A DNA stretch of 64,000 nucleotides from Candidatus Hydrogenedentota bacterium (GCA_013359265.1 JABWCD010000013.1:62001-126000), one strand, 5' to 3'; positions 27,625-38,407 are shown, counted from the first letter of the stretch. The notes: generated from the letters alone by a model not told the origin. Numbers and translations are program-made.

Positions 27625-28398
27625 TTGGGCAAAGCAGTCGCATTAATCACCGGGGCCAGCCGAGGAATCGGCAAGGGAATCGCCTTGGAACTGGCCTCCA
27701 ACGGCTACGATATCGCAGGGGTGGCCACGAGCCTGACCAGCGGGATTCAGGAAACGGAACGCGAGGTCGTCGGGCGCGGCCAGCAGTTTCTGGCGATTGC
27801 GTCCGACGTCGGAAACTTGGAAGAGCATGGCCGTATTACTGAGGCCGTGCTCGGCCGCTTCGGACGTATCGACGTCCTGGTGAACAATGCGGGCGTCGCG
27901 CCGAAGGTCCGGCTCGATATCCTCGATACGAACGACGAGAGTTTCGACCGGCTCATCGACATCAACCTGCGCGGGCCGTTCTTTCTGACTCAGCGCGTGG
28001 CCAATCAGATGATCGCGCAGGTCAGGGCCGGGGCCACCTACGCGCCGAAGATCGTGTTCATTACCAGCATATCGTCCAACGTTGCGAGTACGAACCGTGC
28101 TGAGTATTGCATCAGCAAGGCGGGACTCAGCATGGCATCACAAACGTTTGCCGTGCGCCTGGCCGAGTACGGAATTAACGTCTACGAAATCCGCCCGGGC
28201 ATGACCGATACTGACATGGTCGCGCCCGCAAAGAAGAAGTATGACGACCTAATAGCGAAAGGCCTTCTGCTCACTCCGCGCTGGGGCACGCCGCAGGACA
28301 TAGGGAAAGCGGTCGTCGCGTTTTGTGAAGGGTACTTCGAGTACGCCACAGGCGCGGTCATCGAGGTTGGCGGTGGGTACGGCGTGCAGCGGCTCTAA
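27625..28398 (+). CDS. Short-chain dehydrogenase/reductase (FabG-like)
   Basis: A 257-residue classical SDR starting at TTG 27625 (GGGG 6 bases upstream). The cofactor motif is TGASRGIGKG, the structural motif NNAG, and the catalytic set is S in TSISSN with YCISK (Y-x3-K). The C-terminal PGMTDTDMV segment and PQDIGKAVVAF fit the 3-oxoacyl-ACP reductase and sugar-dehydrogenase subgroup that annotates as FabG. The substrate cannot be fixed; a sugar or polyol is plausible because a BNR_4 protein follows only 13 bases later. No other fatty-acid genes are present. Confidence 0.85.
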   Translation: MGKAVALITGASRGIGKGIALELASNGYDIAGVATSLTSGIQETEREVVGRGQQFLAIASDVGNLEEHGRITEAVLGRFGRIDVLVNNAGVAPKVRLDILDTNDESFDRLIDINLRGPFFLTQRVANQMIAQVRAGATYAPKIVFITSISSNVASTNRAEYCISKAGLSMASQTFAVRLAEYGINVYEIRPGMTDTDMVAPAKKKYDDLIAKGLLLTPRWGTPQDIGKAVVAFCEGYFEYATGAVIEVGGGYGVQRL

Positions 28399-28411
28399 CA
28401 CGAAGGTGCAA

Positions 28412-29722
28412 GTGGGCTGCGTCTTGTTCGCGGCGATTTTTTCCTGTGCGGTGCATGCGCAGCGTGTTGAAGAAGCGCTCGATATCGAGTCCGTGTGGGC
28501 GGGTCACCCCGTCGGGTTCTGCCTACTCACCAAGCCCCCGAATCAGTACGTCGCGTATTTCGACGCCAACAGGCAGCTTACGGTGGCGTCGCGCACGTTG
28601 GACTCGCGCATCTGGAGCTTTACGCGGCTCGACGAGCACGTTCAATGGGATAGCCACAACGGCATTGTAATGGCCATTGATTCGGCGGGGAATCTGCACT
28701 TGGCCGGAAACATGCATGTTGCTCCGCTGAAATACTTTCGCTCCGAGCAGCCGGGCGACGCTACTACTCTGACTCGCGTCCCATCCATGATCGGAGCAAA
28801 CGAAGATCGGGTAACCTATCCGGAGTTCCTTCGCGGCCCGGGCGAAAAGTTGGTTTTCACATATCGCGACGGCAGCAGCGGTGGCGGCAATCAAATCTAC
28901 AACGCGTTTGACGCGGTATCGCAGCGTTGGAATCGGCTCATGGATACGCCGTTGACTGACGGCGAGCGACAACGCAATGCGTATTTTGTCGGACCGGTTA
29001 CGGGGCCGGACGGCTACTACCACGTCTGCTGGGTGTGGCGCGACACACCGGACTGCACCACAAACCACGATCTATCGTATGCGCGCAGCAAAGACCTTGT
29101 GCATTGGGAACGAAGCGACGGGACACCCTACCAACTCCCTATCACGCTGGCGACGTCCGAAATTGTCGACCCAATACCGGTAAATGGTGGCGTGATAAAC
29201 GGATGCACACAAATCGGGTTTGATGCCGCGCGGAGCGCGGTTGTCGCGTACCACAAGTTCGACGCGAATGGGAACACGCAAATCTACAATGCGCGGGTCG
29301 AGAATGGGAAATGGCAGGTTCGCCAACTCACAACGTGGGAGTACCGCTGGGAGTTTCGCGGGCCCGGCAGTATCACGAGTGAGATTCACGTGCGCCCGGT
29401 GCAAGTGGAAAGCGACGGTTCATTGACCCAGGCGTGGTCACACGTGAAGCACGGCTCGCAGCGGTGGCGGCTGAATCCGGCCACGCTCACGCCGGAGGAA
29501 CGCGTGCCCGATGAACCATCGCCACTGCCCGGGACGTTGCGTAACGTGGTGTCTTCATTTCCCGGCGTTGGCGTACGTATCAAGCGGGATTCCGGCCAAT
29601 CGGACTCGACAAATCACTATTACATTATTCGATGGGAGACCTTGGGGCATAACCGAGATCGTCCGCGCGATCCGCCGTGGCCGGACCCGTCAATGCTTTG
29701 CGTATATCGGATCGCAAAGTAG
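28412..29722 (+). CDS. Secreted BNR_4-type beta-propeller protein
   Basis: GTG 28412 is chosen (GAAGG 5 bases upstream), giving a signal peptide of about 16 residues ending CAVHA. The mature part matches BNR-repeat family 4: DSHNGIVMAIDSAGNLHLAGNMH, then VTYPEFLRGPGEKLVFTYRDG and NDxSYARSKDLVHWERSDG-like segments, and a NTQIYNARVENGKW repeat. Members include exo-acting polysaccharide lyases (ulvan and others) and uncharacterised proteins. The catalytic identity is not fixed here. It begins 13 bases after the SDR and is probably co-transcribed, so the pair may process a sugar from an external polymer. Confidence 0.78.
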   Translation: MGCVLFAAIFSCAVHAQRVEEALDIESVWAGHPVGFCLLTKPPNQYVAYFDANRQLTVASRTLDSRIWSFTRLDEHVQWDSHNGIVMAIDSAGNLHLAGNMHVAPLKYFRSEQPGDATTLTRVPSMIGANEDRVTYPEFLRGPGEKLVFTYRDGSSGGGNQIYNAFDAVSQRWNRLMDTPLTDGERQRNAYFVGPVTGPDGYYHVCWVWRDTPDCTTNHDLSYARSKDLVHWERSDGTPYQLPITLATSEIVDPIPVNGGVINGCTQIGFDAARSAVVAYHKFDANGNTQIYNARVENGKWQVRQLTTWEYRWEFRGPGSITSEIHVRPVQVESDGSLTQAWSHVKHGSQRWRLNPATLTPEERVPDEPSPLPGTLRNVVSSFPGVGVRIKRDSGQSDSTNHYYIIRWETLGHNRDRPRDPPWPDPSMLCVYRIAK

Positions 29723-29786
29723 ATAGGCGGTACTTGTCCTCGGCCGACAGACGCTCGATCCGTTCCGTGACGATTGTGTATGATAA

Positions 29787-29797
29787 GTTCTTGGAAC
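29787..29797. promoter_or_regulatory. Short palindrome upstream of uvrA
   Basis: GTTC-TTG-GAAC forms an 11-base inverted repeat, 3 bases after a TATGAT -10-like hexamer (29779-29784) and 82 bases before the uvrA start. It is not the canonical LexA box (CGAAC-N4-GTTCG) and may be coincidence. Confidence 0.25.
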
Positions 29798-29878
29798 GTC
29801 CCTGCTGATTAACTTCCTTTGCTGCAAATTCAAAAGCCTGCGGTCGGCTCGGACACATTCCGGAGTTCCTTTAGACCC

Positions 29879-32734
29879 ATGCCCTCAAAGAAGAATTCGC
29901 TTCGCGACAATATCGTTATTCGCGGTGCGCGCGAGCACAACCTTCAGAACATCAATATCAGCATCCCGCGGGACAAACTGGTGGTCATCACGGGCCTCAG
30001 CGGATCGGGAAAGTCGAGCCTCGCGTTCGACACGATATACGCGGAAGGGCAGCGGCGGTACGTCGAAAGCCTCTCCGCGTATGCGCGCCAGTTCCTGGAA
30101 CAGATGGAAAAGCCGGACGTCGATTACATCGAGGGGTTGAGCCCGGCAATCTCGATCGAACAAAAGACGACACACCGAAACCCGCGCTCGACGGTCGGGA
30201 CCGTCACCGAGGTCTACGACTATCTGCGCCTCTTGTTCGCGCGCATCGGCAGGCCGCATTGTTATAACTGCGGCAAACCGATTCAAGCGCAGTCCGCGCA
30301 GCAGATCGTGGACCACATTCAGACGCTGCCCGACGGGACGAAGATTCAATTGCTCGCTCCGCTGATTCGGCAGCGCAAGGGCACGTACCAAAAAGTATTC
30401 GATGACATTAAGCGCCAAGGATTCACCCGCGTCCGCGTGAATGGCGAGTTTCGAACGGTTGACGAGAAGATCGATCTCGAACGTTACGTGAAACATGATA
30501 TCGACGTGGTCGTCGACCGGCTGGTCGTCAAACCGGGAATTGCGCGGCGCCTTTCCGACAGCGTTGAAACGTGCCTCCGGTTGGCGGAAGGCATCATTCG
30601 GATATGGCAGGAGTCTCCGGACAAGAAGGTCTCTGAGACGCTTCAGAGCGAGCATTTTGCGTGCGTGGACTGCGGGATTAGCTTTGAGGAACTCGCGCCG
30701 CGCATGTTTTCGTTCAACAACCCTCACGGCGCGTGCCCGGAGTGCACCGGGATAGGGACGACAATTGAAGTCGATCCTGAACTCGTTATACCGGACCCCT
30801 CGTTGTCGGTTGAAGACGGCGCGGTCGCGGCGTGGAGCCCCAGGCGAATGGTCGACGCGTGGTATCTGCGCGCGTTGAAATGCGTGCTCAAGCATTACAG
30901 GCAGGACGCACATACGCCGTGGAGGCGCCTGCCCGAGAGCGTGCAACAGAAGATTCTCTACGGTTCCGACGAAGAATTGATAGATTTCTCCTACTCGAAC
31001 GACCGAAAGACGGTCGAGATCAAGCGGCCATTCGAGGGCGTTATTCCCAACTTGGAACGCCGGTTCAAGGAGACGGAAAGTGCGCGCGCCCGCGAGATCA
31101 TTAGCGAGTTCATGTCCAGCAAGCCCTGTCCTGCATGCAAGGGCGCGCGCCTGCGGCCAGAGTCGATCGCGGTGACCATCGGCGGAAAATCGATACTCGA
31201 TGTTACGGGCCTTTCGATCGGCGAGGCATTGGACTACTTCAAGCGACTTGACCTGTCCAAGACCGAAAAAATGATCGCCGAGCGCGTACTCAAGGAGATT
31301 CGCGAGCGCCTTGGCTTCCTAGTCAATGTTGGACTGGACTACCTGTCGTTGGAGCGAAACGCCGGTACGCTTTCCGGCGGCGAATCGCAGCGCATTCGGC
31401 TCGCGACGCAGATCGGGGCCGGTCTCATGGGCGTGCTCTACATTCTCGACGAGCCAAGCATCGGCCTGCACCAACGCGACAATCAGAAACTGATCGCCAC
31501 GCTCACCCGCCTGCGTGACCTGGGCAATACCGTAATTGTTGTCGAGCATGACGAGGACACGATCCGTACGGCGGATTACGTCATCGACCTCGGCCCCGGC
31601 GCCGGCGTGCACGGCGGGCGCATCGTCGCGCAAGGGACGCCGCAGCAGGTCATGAAGGTGAAGGACTCCTGGACCGGCAAATTCCTTTCCGGCACGTTCC
31701 AGATTCGCGCGCCCAAGACCCGGCGCAAGCCCAATGGTAAGTCACTCGCCATCCGAGGCGCGCAGCACAACAACCTGAAAAACGTCGATGTCGAATTTCC
31801 ACTCGGGCTTTTCACCTGCATCACCGGGGTGTCCGGTTCGGGCAAGTCGAGTCTCATCAACGAGACGCTATATCCCGCCGCGCACCGTGCTGTGTACGAC
31901 ACGGCGCCGATGAAACCGGGCAGGCATTCCAAGATAGACGGTCTTCAACATATCGACAAGGTCATTGACATCGATCAGTCCCCCATCGGCCGCACGCCGC
32001 GATCGAACCCTGCGACGTACACCGGGCTGTTCGGGCCCATCCGTGATATCTTCAGCCGCGTCCCGGAAGCGCGCGCACGCGGCTATCAGCCCGGGCGCTT
32101 CAGTTTCAATGTGAAGGGCGGGCGTTGCGAAACGTGCGAGGGGGACGGCGTGCTGTGTATCGAGATGCACTTTCTGCCCGACGTGTACGTGCCGTGCGAG
32201 GAGTGCAAGGGTATGCGCTATAACCGGGACACACTCGAGGTGCGCTACAAGGGCAAGAATATCTTCGAAGTGCTCGACATGACCGTCGAGGAGGCCTGCG
32301 AGTTTTTCAAAAACATTCCCGCGGCGCACGCCAAATTGGATACGCTCAACGACGTGGGGCTCGGGTATATCAAGCTCGGCCAGGCGGCAACAACGCTCTC
32401 CGGCGGCGAAGCGCAACGCGTGAAGCTCGCGACCGAGTTGTCGAAGCGCCAGACTGGACGCACGTTGTACATTCTCGACGAGCCGACGACGGGGCTTCAT
32501 GCCGTTGACGTGGACAAGTTGCTCCACGTGTTGCATCGCCTTGTGGAATCCGGAAATACGGTGCTGGTCATCGAACACAATCTCGACGTCATTAAAACGG
32601 CGGACTGGATTATTGACCTCGGGCCGGAAGGCGGTGACCGTGGCGGTCAGGTCGTGGCGACGGGGACGCCTGAACAGGTCGCGAAGGTGAAAAACTCCTA
32701 CACCGGGCAGCACCTGAAAAGGATGCTGTCGTAA
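29879..32734 (+). CDS. uvrA: Excinuclease ABC subunit A
   Basis: The damage-recognition ATPase of nucleotide excision repair. The start at 29879 gives [20 protein letters not shown]; the frame is open back to 29819, but the family usually begins just before RDNIVIRGA. The protein has two ABC modules: Walker [11 protein letters not shown], CxxC zinc fingers (HCYNCG; CVDCG and CPECTG), signature [12 protein letters not shown] and Walker B; then a second Walker [11 protein letters not shown], further CxxC pairs (CETCEG and CEECKG), and [12 protein letters not shown]. From this start it has 951 residues, normal length. It converges with lpd with a gap of only 5 bases. Confidence 0.97.
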   Translation: MPSKKNSLRDNIVIRGAREHNLQNINISIPRDKLVVITGLSGSGKSSLAFDTIYAEGQRRYVESLSAYARQFLEQMEKPDVDYIEGLSPAISIEQKTTHRNPRSTVGTVTEVYDYLRLLFARIGRPHCYNCGKPIQAQSAQQIVDHIQTLPDGTKIQLLAPLIRQRKGTYQKVFDDIKRQGFTRVRVNGEFRTVDEKIDLERYVKHDIDVVVDRLVVKPGIARRLSDSVETCLRLAEGIIRIWQESPDKKVSETLQSEHFACVDCGISFEELAPRMFSFNNPHGACPECTGIGTTIEVDPELVIPDPSLSVEDGAVAAWSPRRMVDAWYLRALKCVLKHYRQDAHTPWRRLPESVQQKILYGSDEELIDFSYSNDRKTVEIKRPFEGVIPNLERRFKETESARAREIISEFMSSKPCPACKGARLRPESIAVTIGGKSILDVTGLSIGEALDYFKRLDLSKTEKMIAERVLKEIRERLGFLVNVGLDYLSLERNAGTLSGGESQRIRLATQIGAGLMGVLYILDEPSIGLHQRDNQKLIATLTRLRDLGNTVIVVEHDEDTIRTADYVIDLGPGAGVHGGRIVAQGTPQQVMKVKDSWTGKFLSGTFQIRAPKTRRKPNGKSLAIRGAQHNNLKNVDVEFPLGLFTCITGVSGSGKSSLINETLYPAAHRAVYDTAPMKPGRHSKIDGLQHIDKVIDIDQSPIGRTPRSNPATYTGLFGPIRDIFSRVPEARARGYQPGRFSFNVKGGRCETCEGDGVLCIEMHFLPDVYVPCEECKGMRYNRDTLEVRYKGKNIFEVLDMTVEEACEFFKNIPAAHAKLDTLNDVGLGYIKLGQAATTLSGGEAQRVKLATELSKRQTGRTLYILDEPTTGLHAVDVDKLLHVLHRLVESGNTVLVIEHNLDVIKTADWIIDLGPEGGDRGGQVVATGTPEQVAKVKNSYTGQHLKRMLS

Positions 32735-32739
32735 CGCTA

Positions 32740-34167
32740 TTAGTTTGCTTTGCGTGGCCGGTAGACGTGCGTCCCGGTTCCAAAGATCAACTCGGCCGAC
32801 TCCATGAGCGTTTCGCTGAGGGTCGGGTGCGGATGAATCGACATGCCGAGGTCCGTTGCCGTTGCGCCCATTTCAATGGCCAACACGCCTTCTGCGATTA
32901 GTTCGCCCGCGCCGGGGCCAACGATTCCGACGCCGAGCACCATGCCCGATTCCGGGTCGGTGATGAACTTCGTGAGTCCATCCTGACGGTTCAGCGTCGT
33001 CGCGCGGCCGGACGCGGCCCACGGGAACCGCGCCACATTCACGCTGCGCCCGTCCTTCTGCGCCTGGCGTTCGGTGAGGCCCGCCCAAGCGACTTCCGGG
33101 TCCGTAAATACAACCGCGGGAATCGCCGCCGGCTCGAACGCGGTGTTATGGCCCGCGATCGCTTCCGCGGCAACGCGCCCTTCGTGCGACGCCTTGTGCG
33201 CCAGCATCGGTTCGCCGGCGACGTCGCCAATCGCGAATATCGCGGGATCGGTCGTGCGGCGCTGCGCATCCACTTCGACAAACCCACGGGCGTCCACATG
33301 GACCTTCGTGTTGTTCAGTCCCAACCCGCTCGAATTCGGCTTGCGCCCGACACTCACGAGAATCTTGTCGTAAGTCTCCTTGAACTCTTTGCCGTCCTTG
33401 GATTGCAGCGTGACCGTGATGCCTTCCTTGCTTTCAGCGACGCCGGAGACTTTGGTACCCAGATGAATTTTGTGGAACACCTTCTCCATGCGTTGCGACA
33501 GGACCGTCACTAGATCGTCGTCCGCTCCGGGAAGCAGTGCGTCGGTCATCTCCACGACGGTCACAGTGGACCGGAGCGCGGCGTACACCGATCCCAATTC
33601 CAGGCCAATGTACCCGCCGCCGACTACAAGCAGCGTCTTGGGTATGTCGGGAAGTTGGAGCGCGGTCGTCGAGTTCAGGATTCGATCCGACTCGATGAAC
33701 AGGTCCGGTAATGTCGCAGGCCGCGACCCGGCGGCGAGAATCGTGAAGTCGGTCTGGATCGTCTGCTCTTTTCCGTCGTCGCTCGCAACCTTAATCGTCG
33801 TCGAATCGTCGAAGCTTGCGCGGCCCTGTATGAACTTTATTTTGCGGGCCTTACACAACTGCCCAAGTCCGCCGGTCATCTTCGCGACGACGGCATCCTT
33901 GCTTGCGCGCAGTTTGGCGAGTTCGATCGAAGGTTGCTCGAAATGGATGCCCCAGTGTTCGGCCTCTTTCGCCTCGTTCAACACCTTGGCGACGTGGAGC
34001 AGCGCCTTCGAGGGAATACAACCGCGGTAGAGGCAGACCCCGCCCGGGTTCTGCTCGACGTCGACAAGCGTGACGTCAAGTCCAAGGTCGGAGGCTGCAA
34101 ACGCTGCCGCATATCCGCCGGGCCCGCCACCGATGATGGCGGTCCGTTTGCCGTTATTCGTGCTCAT
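32740..34167 (-). CDS. lpd: Dihydrolipoyl dehydrogenase (E3)
   Basis: A flavoprotein that reoxidises the lipoyl groups of the pyruvate dehydrogenase E2. ATG 34167 is chosen (AAGGA 6 bases upstream), giving MSTNNGKRTAIIGGGPGGYA; a longer frame starts at 34290. The redox-active disulphide is C45-C50 (VCLYRGCIPSKAL). The second Rossmann motif is VVGGGYIGLELGSVY, the FAD motif FAIGDV, and the C-terminal catalytic pair is in HPHPTLSETLMES. The length of 475 residues is typical. It is the last gene of aceE-aceF-lpd, 43 bases after aceF. Confidence 0.95.
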   Translation of the reverse strand: MSTNNGKRTAIIGGGPGGYAAAFAASDLGLDVTLVDVEQNPGGVCLYRGCIPSKALLHVAKVLNEAKEAEHWGIHFEQPSIELAKLRASKDAVVAKMTGGLGQLCKARKIKFIQGRASFDDSTTIKVASDDGKEQTIQTDFTILAAGSRPATLPDLFIESDRILNSTTALQLPDIPKTLLVVGGGYIGLELGSVYAALRSTVTVVEMTDALLPGADDDLVTVLSQRMEKVFHKIHLGTKVSGVAESKEGITVTLQSKDGKEFKETYDKILVSVGRKPNSSGLGLNNTKVHVDARGFVEVDAQRRTTDPAIFAIGDVAGEPMLAHKASHEGRVAAEAIAGHNTAFEPAAIPAVVFTDPEVAWAGLTERQAQKDGRSVNVARFPWAASGRATTLNRQDGLTKFITDPESGMVLGVGIVGPGAGELIAEGVLAIEMGATATDLGMSIHPHPTLSETLMESAELIFGTGTHVYRPRKAN

Positions 34168-34210
34168 TCTGGTTCCTTGAAGAAGATTGCCCGATGTGGC
34201 CCCGGGGCGA

Positions 34211-35494
34211 TTAGTTATCGAGAAGTAGCGACAGCGGCTGTTCGAGCGCGTCCACGATCCACCGAACGAACCGGGCCGCATCCGCGCCATCGATCACGCG
34301 GTGATCGTAGGATAGGGAAAGCGGCAACATCGTGCGGGGCTGAAATGCTCCGTCGATGTAGACCGGCTCGATCCGTCCACGAGACACGCCGAGAATCGCG
34401 GCTTCCGGAGGATTGATGATTGGCGTGAAGGACGTGCCGCCGATACCGCCAAGGTTGCTGATGGTGAAGGTCGCGCCCTGCATTTCCTCGAGGCGGTTCT
34501 TCTTCTCTCGCGCACGGGCCGCCATTTCCTGAAGCTCGACGGCGATCTCGATTACGCTCTTCGTATCCACGTTGCGCACGACCGGCACCAGCAGTCCGCG
34601 GTCGGTATCCACCGCCACGCCGATGTTATAGTACTTTTTGTAAGTGATTTCCTGCGCCAGTACGTCGATACTCGCATTGAATTGTGGGAACTTTTTCAGC
34701 GCCGTGGCAAGAAGCTTGACGAGAATCGCCGTAACCGTCAACTTTCCACCGGCGGCCTCGACGCGTTTTCCATACTGCTGGCGGAAGCGCTCGACGCCGG
34801 TGATGTCCGCCTTGTCAAACTGGGTCACGTGTGGAATTGTGGTCCATGCGTGCGTCATGTTTTCGGATGTGCGCCGCCGGACGCTGTTCATCGGAATCCG
34901 TTCGACTTCCCCGAACGCAGTCGCCTCCGACGACGAAGCCAGACTCGCCGCGACCGGCGCCGGAGCGCGCGCCGGACGCACATCATTCCGCGCTTGCCGC
35001 GAGAACGACTTGACGTCTTCGATGGTCACACGTCCCCCAGGACCGGTACCTGGAACGTCGCTGACGTCAATACCGATTTCGCGCGCCAGGCGGCGAACGG
35101 ACGGCGATGCAGGCACGGGCGTGTTGGACACACGCGCCGCTGGTGCGGCCACAGGCGCGGGGGCCGTTACACGCGGCGCGGGAACCGCCTCGAGTTTCAC
35201 CGGCGCGTCCTGACGCTGCGGCTGCGGCGCCGGTTTGGCGGCTTCTGCGGGAGCGCCGTTACCGGAAACAACCATCACAACGTCGCCTACGCGAAGCGGT
35301 TGACCCTCCCGCGCGCGGATTTCCGTCACCTTACCAGAAACCGACGACGGAACTTCCGTAGACGCCTTGTCGGTTTCGATTTCCATCACCGGCTGGTCCT
35401 TTCGGACATCGTCGCCGACGGCAACCAACAACTTCGTGACCGTTACCTTGTCTACGTTCTCCGCGAGCGCGGGCAGTTTGAATTCGACTGACAT
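34211..35494 (-). CDS. aceF: Pyruvate dehydrogenase E2, dihydrolipoyl acetyltransferase
   Basis: A 427-residue E2. A single N-terminal lipoyl domain carries K43 in EIETDKASTEV. A Pro/Ala-rich linker follows, then the peripheral subunit-binding domain (SPSVRRLAREIGIDVSDVPG, about 125-160). The catalytic domain ends with SYDHRVIDGADAARF, where H398 and D402 are the active residues. One lipoyl domain instead of the three in E. coli is common elsewhere. The start is 20 bases after the aceE stop. The enzyme transfers acetyl groups to CoA and forms the complex core. Confidence 0.95.
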   Translation of the reverse strand: MSVEFKLPALAENVDKVTVTKLLVAVGDDVRKDQPVMEIETDKASTEVPSSVSGKVTEIRAREGQPLRVGDVVMVVSGNGAPAEAAKPAPQPQRQDAPVKLEAVPAPRVTAPAPVAAPAARVSNTPVPASPSVRRLAREIGIDVSDVPGTGPGGRVTIEDVKSFSRQARNDVRPARAPAPVAASLASSSEATAFGEVERIPMNSVRRRTSENMTHAWTTIPHVTQFDKADITGVERFRQQYGKRVEAAGGKLTVTAILVKLLATALKKFPQFNASIDVLAQEITYKKYYNIGVAVDTDRGLLVPVVRNVDTKSVIEIAVELQEMAARAREKKNRLEEMQGATFTISNLGGIGGTSFTPIINPPEAAILGVSRGRIEPVYIDGAFQPRTMLPLSLSYDHRVIDGADAARFVRWIVDALEQPLSLLLDN

Positions 35495-35514
35495 GTTCTG
35501 CGTTGTGGCCCCTT

Positions 35515-38199
35515 TTAGCTGTACATGGGATTCGGTTTGTTCGGATCGATTTCGAGCGTCTTCATCGCCTGCTTTACAATGTCCTCTTTGATTTTACCAT
35601 CGAGGAACAGCCCGTGCAGCGTCGCAAATGCGATCCAGCGCGCATCGACCTCGAAGAAATCGCGCAGCATCTTCCTGGACTCGCTGCGTCCGTAGCCGTT
35701 CGTGCCCAACACGACGAGGCGTTGCGACATCGCCTGGCCGAGCGCGTCCGGCAGCACTTTCAAATAATCGGACGCGGCCACGATCGGGCCCGGCTCGTTC
35801 TTTAGACACTGCGTCACGTACGACTCGCGCGGCGCATCGCCCGGGTGAAGCATGTTCCAACGCGCCACGTCGACGATGTCTTTGCGCAGTTCCTTATAGC
35901 TCGTCACGCTCCAGACATCCGCGCTTACGCCAAACTTCTCCGCGAGCAGGTCCTGCGCCTTGAGCGCTTCGTTCAAAATCGCGCCGCTGCCGAGAAGTGT
36001 CGCTTTAAGCTTAAGTTTCTTGTGGGACGACGCGCGCAGTTTGTACATGCCGCGAAGAATGCCTTGTTCGCATCCCTCCGGCATCGCAAGCATCGGGTAG
36101 TTTTCATTGCCGACTGTGATGTAGTAGAAGACGCTTTCCTGCTCTTCGTACATGCGCCGGATGCCGTCGCGGATAATGACGGCGAGTTCGTAGGCAAAGG
36201 CCGGGTCGTACGCGATCAGATTGGGGACCGGCAACGCCAATACGTGGCTGTGTCCATCCTGATGTTGAAGGCCCTCGCCGGCAAGCGTCGTGCGGCCGGC
36301 GGTCGCGCCGAGCAGGAAGCCGCGGCAGCGCATGTCGCCTGCCGCCCAAATGAGGTCGCCAATACGCTGAAGACCGAACATCGAGTAGTAAATGAAGAAC
36401 GGAATCGTCGGTATGCCGTGCGTCGAATACGCGGTGCCCGCGGCAATAAAGGACGACATCGATCCCGCTTCGGTAATTCCCTCTTCGAGAATTTGGCCGT
36501 CCTTGGCTTCCTTGTAGTAAATAAGGGTATCCGAATCGACCGGCTCGTAAAGCTGGCCCACGTGCGAATAGATGCCGATCTGGCGGAACAGCGCTTCCAT
36601 ACCGAATGTGCGCGCTTCGTCCGGAACGATCGGGACGACGTACTTGCCGATTTCCTTGTCCCGTAGCAGCTTCGACAGGATGCGCACAAACGCCATGGTC
36701 GTCGAGATAGCGCGGTCTTCGCTGCCTTTGTGAAATTCCTCGAACACTGATACGTCCGGCGTCTTGAGCGGCGCGCACTGCGTCGCGCGCGTGGGCACGC
36801 ATCCGCCAAGCGCTTCGCGGCGCTCGCGGAGATACGCGATTTCCGGGCTGTCCTCCGCCGGCCTGTAGAACGGCGCGAGCGCGACGTCTTCGTCCGAAAT
36901 CGGAATGGCGAACCGCGTCCGGAACTCCCGCAGCTCGTCTTCGTTCAGCTTTTTCTGCTGGTGGGTGATGTTCTTGCCCTCGCCGCTCTCGCCAAGCCCG
37001 TACCCCTTGATGGTCTTCGCAAGGATCACCGTCGGTTGGCCCTGATGATTCACCGCCGCTCGAAATGCCGCGAAAACCTTCTCGGGATCGTGCCCGCCGC
37101 GCTTCAGTTTGCGGAGTTGTTCGTCAGACATCGAACGCGCGAGCGCCATGAGCTTGGGATCGCCCTTGAAGAAGTGCTCACGAATGTACTTGCCGCTCTC
37201 GACCGTGTACTTCTGGTACTGGCCGTCGACAATTTCGCCCATGCGCGTCGCCAGCCAGCCGTCCTTGTCCTTCTCCAGCAGGGGGTCCCAGTCGCCGCCC
37301 CAAATAACCTTGATAACGTTCCATCCCGCGCCGCGGAACAGGGTTTCAAGTTCCTGGATAATCTTTCCGTTGCCGCGCACGGGACCGTCGAGACGCTGCA
37401 AATTGCAGTTGATAACGAAGATGAGGTTGTCCAGTTTCTCGCGGGCGGCGAGGGTAATCGCGCCGAGCGATTCCGGTTCGTCTGTTTCACCGTCGCCAAG
37501 AAATGCCCACACCTTGTTTCCGGCGTCCAGTTTCAATCCGCGGTCTTCGAGGTACCGGTTAAACCGGGCCTGGTAAATCGCCATGATCGGGCCGAGGCCC
37601 ATCGAGACCGTTGGGAACTGCCAGAACTCCGGCATGAGCCACGGGTGCGGATACGAAGACAGTCCACCGCCCGGCTGGAGTTCCGCGCGGAAGTTTTCGA
37701 GTTGTTCCTGCGTCAAGCGTCCCTCAAGGAACGCGCGCGCATAGATACCCGGGGCGGCGTGACCCTGGAAGTATATTTGGTCCCCGGAATGGTCCTTTCC
37801 CGTGCCGCGGAAGAAATGGTTGAATCCCACCTCGTATAGCGTCGCGGCCGACGCAAAGGTCGAGATATGGCCGCCAATCCCGCTCTCTTCGCGGTTCGCG
37901 CGCACGACCATTGCCATCGCGTTCCAGCGGATAAAACTCTTGATGCGGCGCTCGATGTCCCGGTTCCCCGGGTAGGGCGGCTGATCGTCCGCGTGAATCG
38001 TGTTCACGTAAGGCGTGTTGCCCGTGAAGGGAAGTTGCACGCCCCGCGCCTCTGCGTGTGTGCGAAGCCGTTCGATCAGCGCGACGGCGTGTTCCTCGCC
38101 CTGATGTTCGAGAATGTAGTTGAGCGACTGTATCCACTCGCGAATCTCGTCTTCGAGTACGCCATCGGGATCGTCTATTACGCGTGCTTCGGTGCTCAC
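35515..38199 (-). CDS. aceE: Pyruvate dehydrogenase E1, homodimeric
   Basis: A thiamine-diphosphate enzyme that decarboxylates pyruvate and acetylates the E2 lipoyl group. The 894-residue protein is the homodimeric single-chain type. The TPP signature starts at FLGDGETDEPES and ends at NCNLQRLDGP. It includes the inner HAAPGIYARAFLEGRL segment and the C-terminal domain (VTSYKELRKD). It begins with GTG 38199, with AAAGG about 11 bases upstream. A promoter with overlapping inverted repeats lies at 38381-38449, giving a leader of about 210 bases. This is the first gene of the complex operon. Confidence 0.95.
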   Translation of the reverse strand: MSTEARVIDDPDGVLEDEIREWIQSLNYILEHQGEEHAVALIERLRTHAEARGVQLPFTGNTPYVNTIHADDQPPYPGNRDIERRIKSFIRWNAMAMVVRANREESGIGGHISTFASAATLYEVGFNHFFRGTGKDHSGDQIYFQGHAAPGIYARAFLEGRLTQEQLENFRAELQPGGGLSSYPHPWLMPEFWQFPTVSMGLGPIMAIYQARFNRYLEDRGLKLDAGNKVWAFLGDGETDEPESLGAITLAAREKLDNLIFVINCNLQRLDGPVRGNGKIIQELETLFRGAGWNVIKVIWGGDWDPLLEKDKDGWLATRMGEIVDGQYQKYTVESGKYIREHFFKGDPKLMALARSMSDEQLRKLKRGGHDPEKVFAAFRAAVNHQGQPTVILAKTIKGYGLGESGEGKNITHQQKKLNEDELREFRTRFAIPISDEDVALAPFYRPAEDSPEIAYLRERREALGGCVPTRATQCAPLKTPDVSVFEEFHKGSEDRAISTTMAFVRILSKLLRDKEIGKYVVPIVPDEARTFGMEALFRQIGIYSHVGQLYEPVDSDTLIYYKEAKDGQILEEGITEAGSMSSFIAAGTAYSTHGIPTIPFFIYYSMFGLQRIGDLIWAAGDMRCRGFLLGATAGRTTLAGEGLQHQDGHSHVLALPVPNLIAYDPAFAYELAVIIRDGIRRMYEEQESVFYYITVGNENYPMLAMPEGCEQGILRGMYKLRASSHKKLKLKATLLGSGAILNEALKAQDLLAEKFGVSADVWSVTSYKELRKDIVDVARWNMLHPGDAPRESYVTQCLKNEPGPIVAASDYLKVLPDALGQAMSQRLVVLGTNGYGRSESRKMLRDFFEVDARWIAFATLHGLFLDGKIKEDIVKQAMKTLEIDPNKPNPMYS

Positions 38200-38380
38200 G
38201 GTTGATGGGCCTTTCCTCGCCGTCGTCGGCGCTTTTCTTCAGTGAGATAACGCCGAGGATGGGCGGCTTGTTTCGTGCCGGCCACGGCGCGCCGGGCGTG
38301 CGCAAGTTCGCGCAAACACGGCGCTTCCGCGCCAAAACAACGCCGCGCGTCCCCCCGGAGAGCGGCAATTTGTACCAAGA

Positions 38381-38396
38381 CATTTGCAGGCAAATG
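38381..38396. promoter_or_regulatory. Candidate operator, perfect 7-bp arms
   Basis: CATTTGC-AG-GCAAATG is a 16-base inverted repeat with perfect arms. On the minus strand it would lie at about +17 to +32 of the predicted aceE transcript, a typical repressor position. Confidence 0.45.
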
Positions 38397-38407
38397 AGTT
38401 ACCCGCA

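Noticed and set aside
38365-38380. Possible PdhR-type site (TTGTACCAA) upstream of aceE
   Set aside because: It only partly resembles the E. coli PdhR palindrome and lacks one half; the perfect repeats nearby are better operator candidates.
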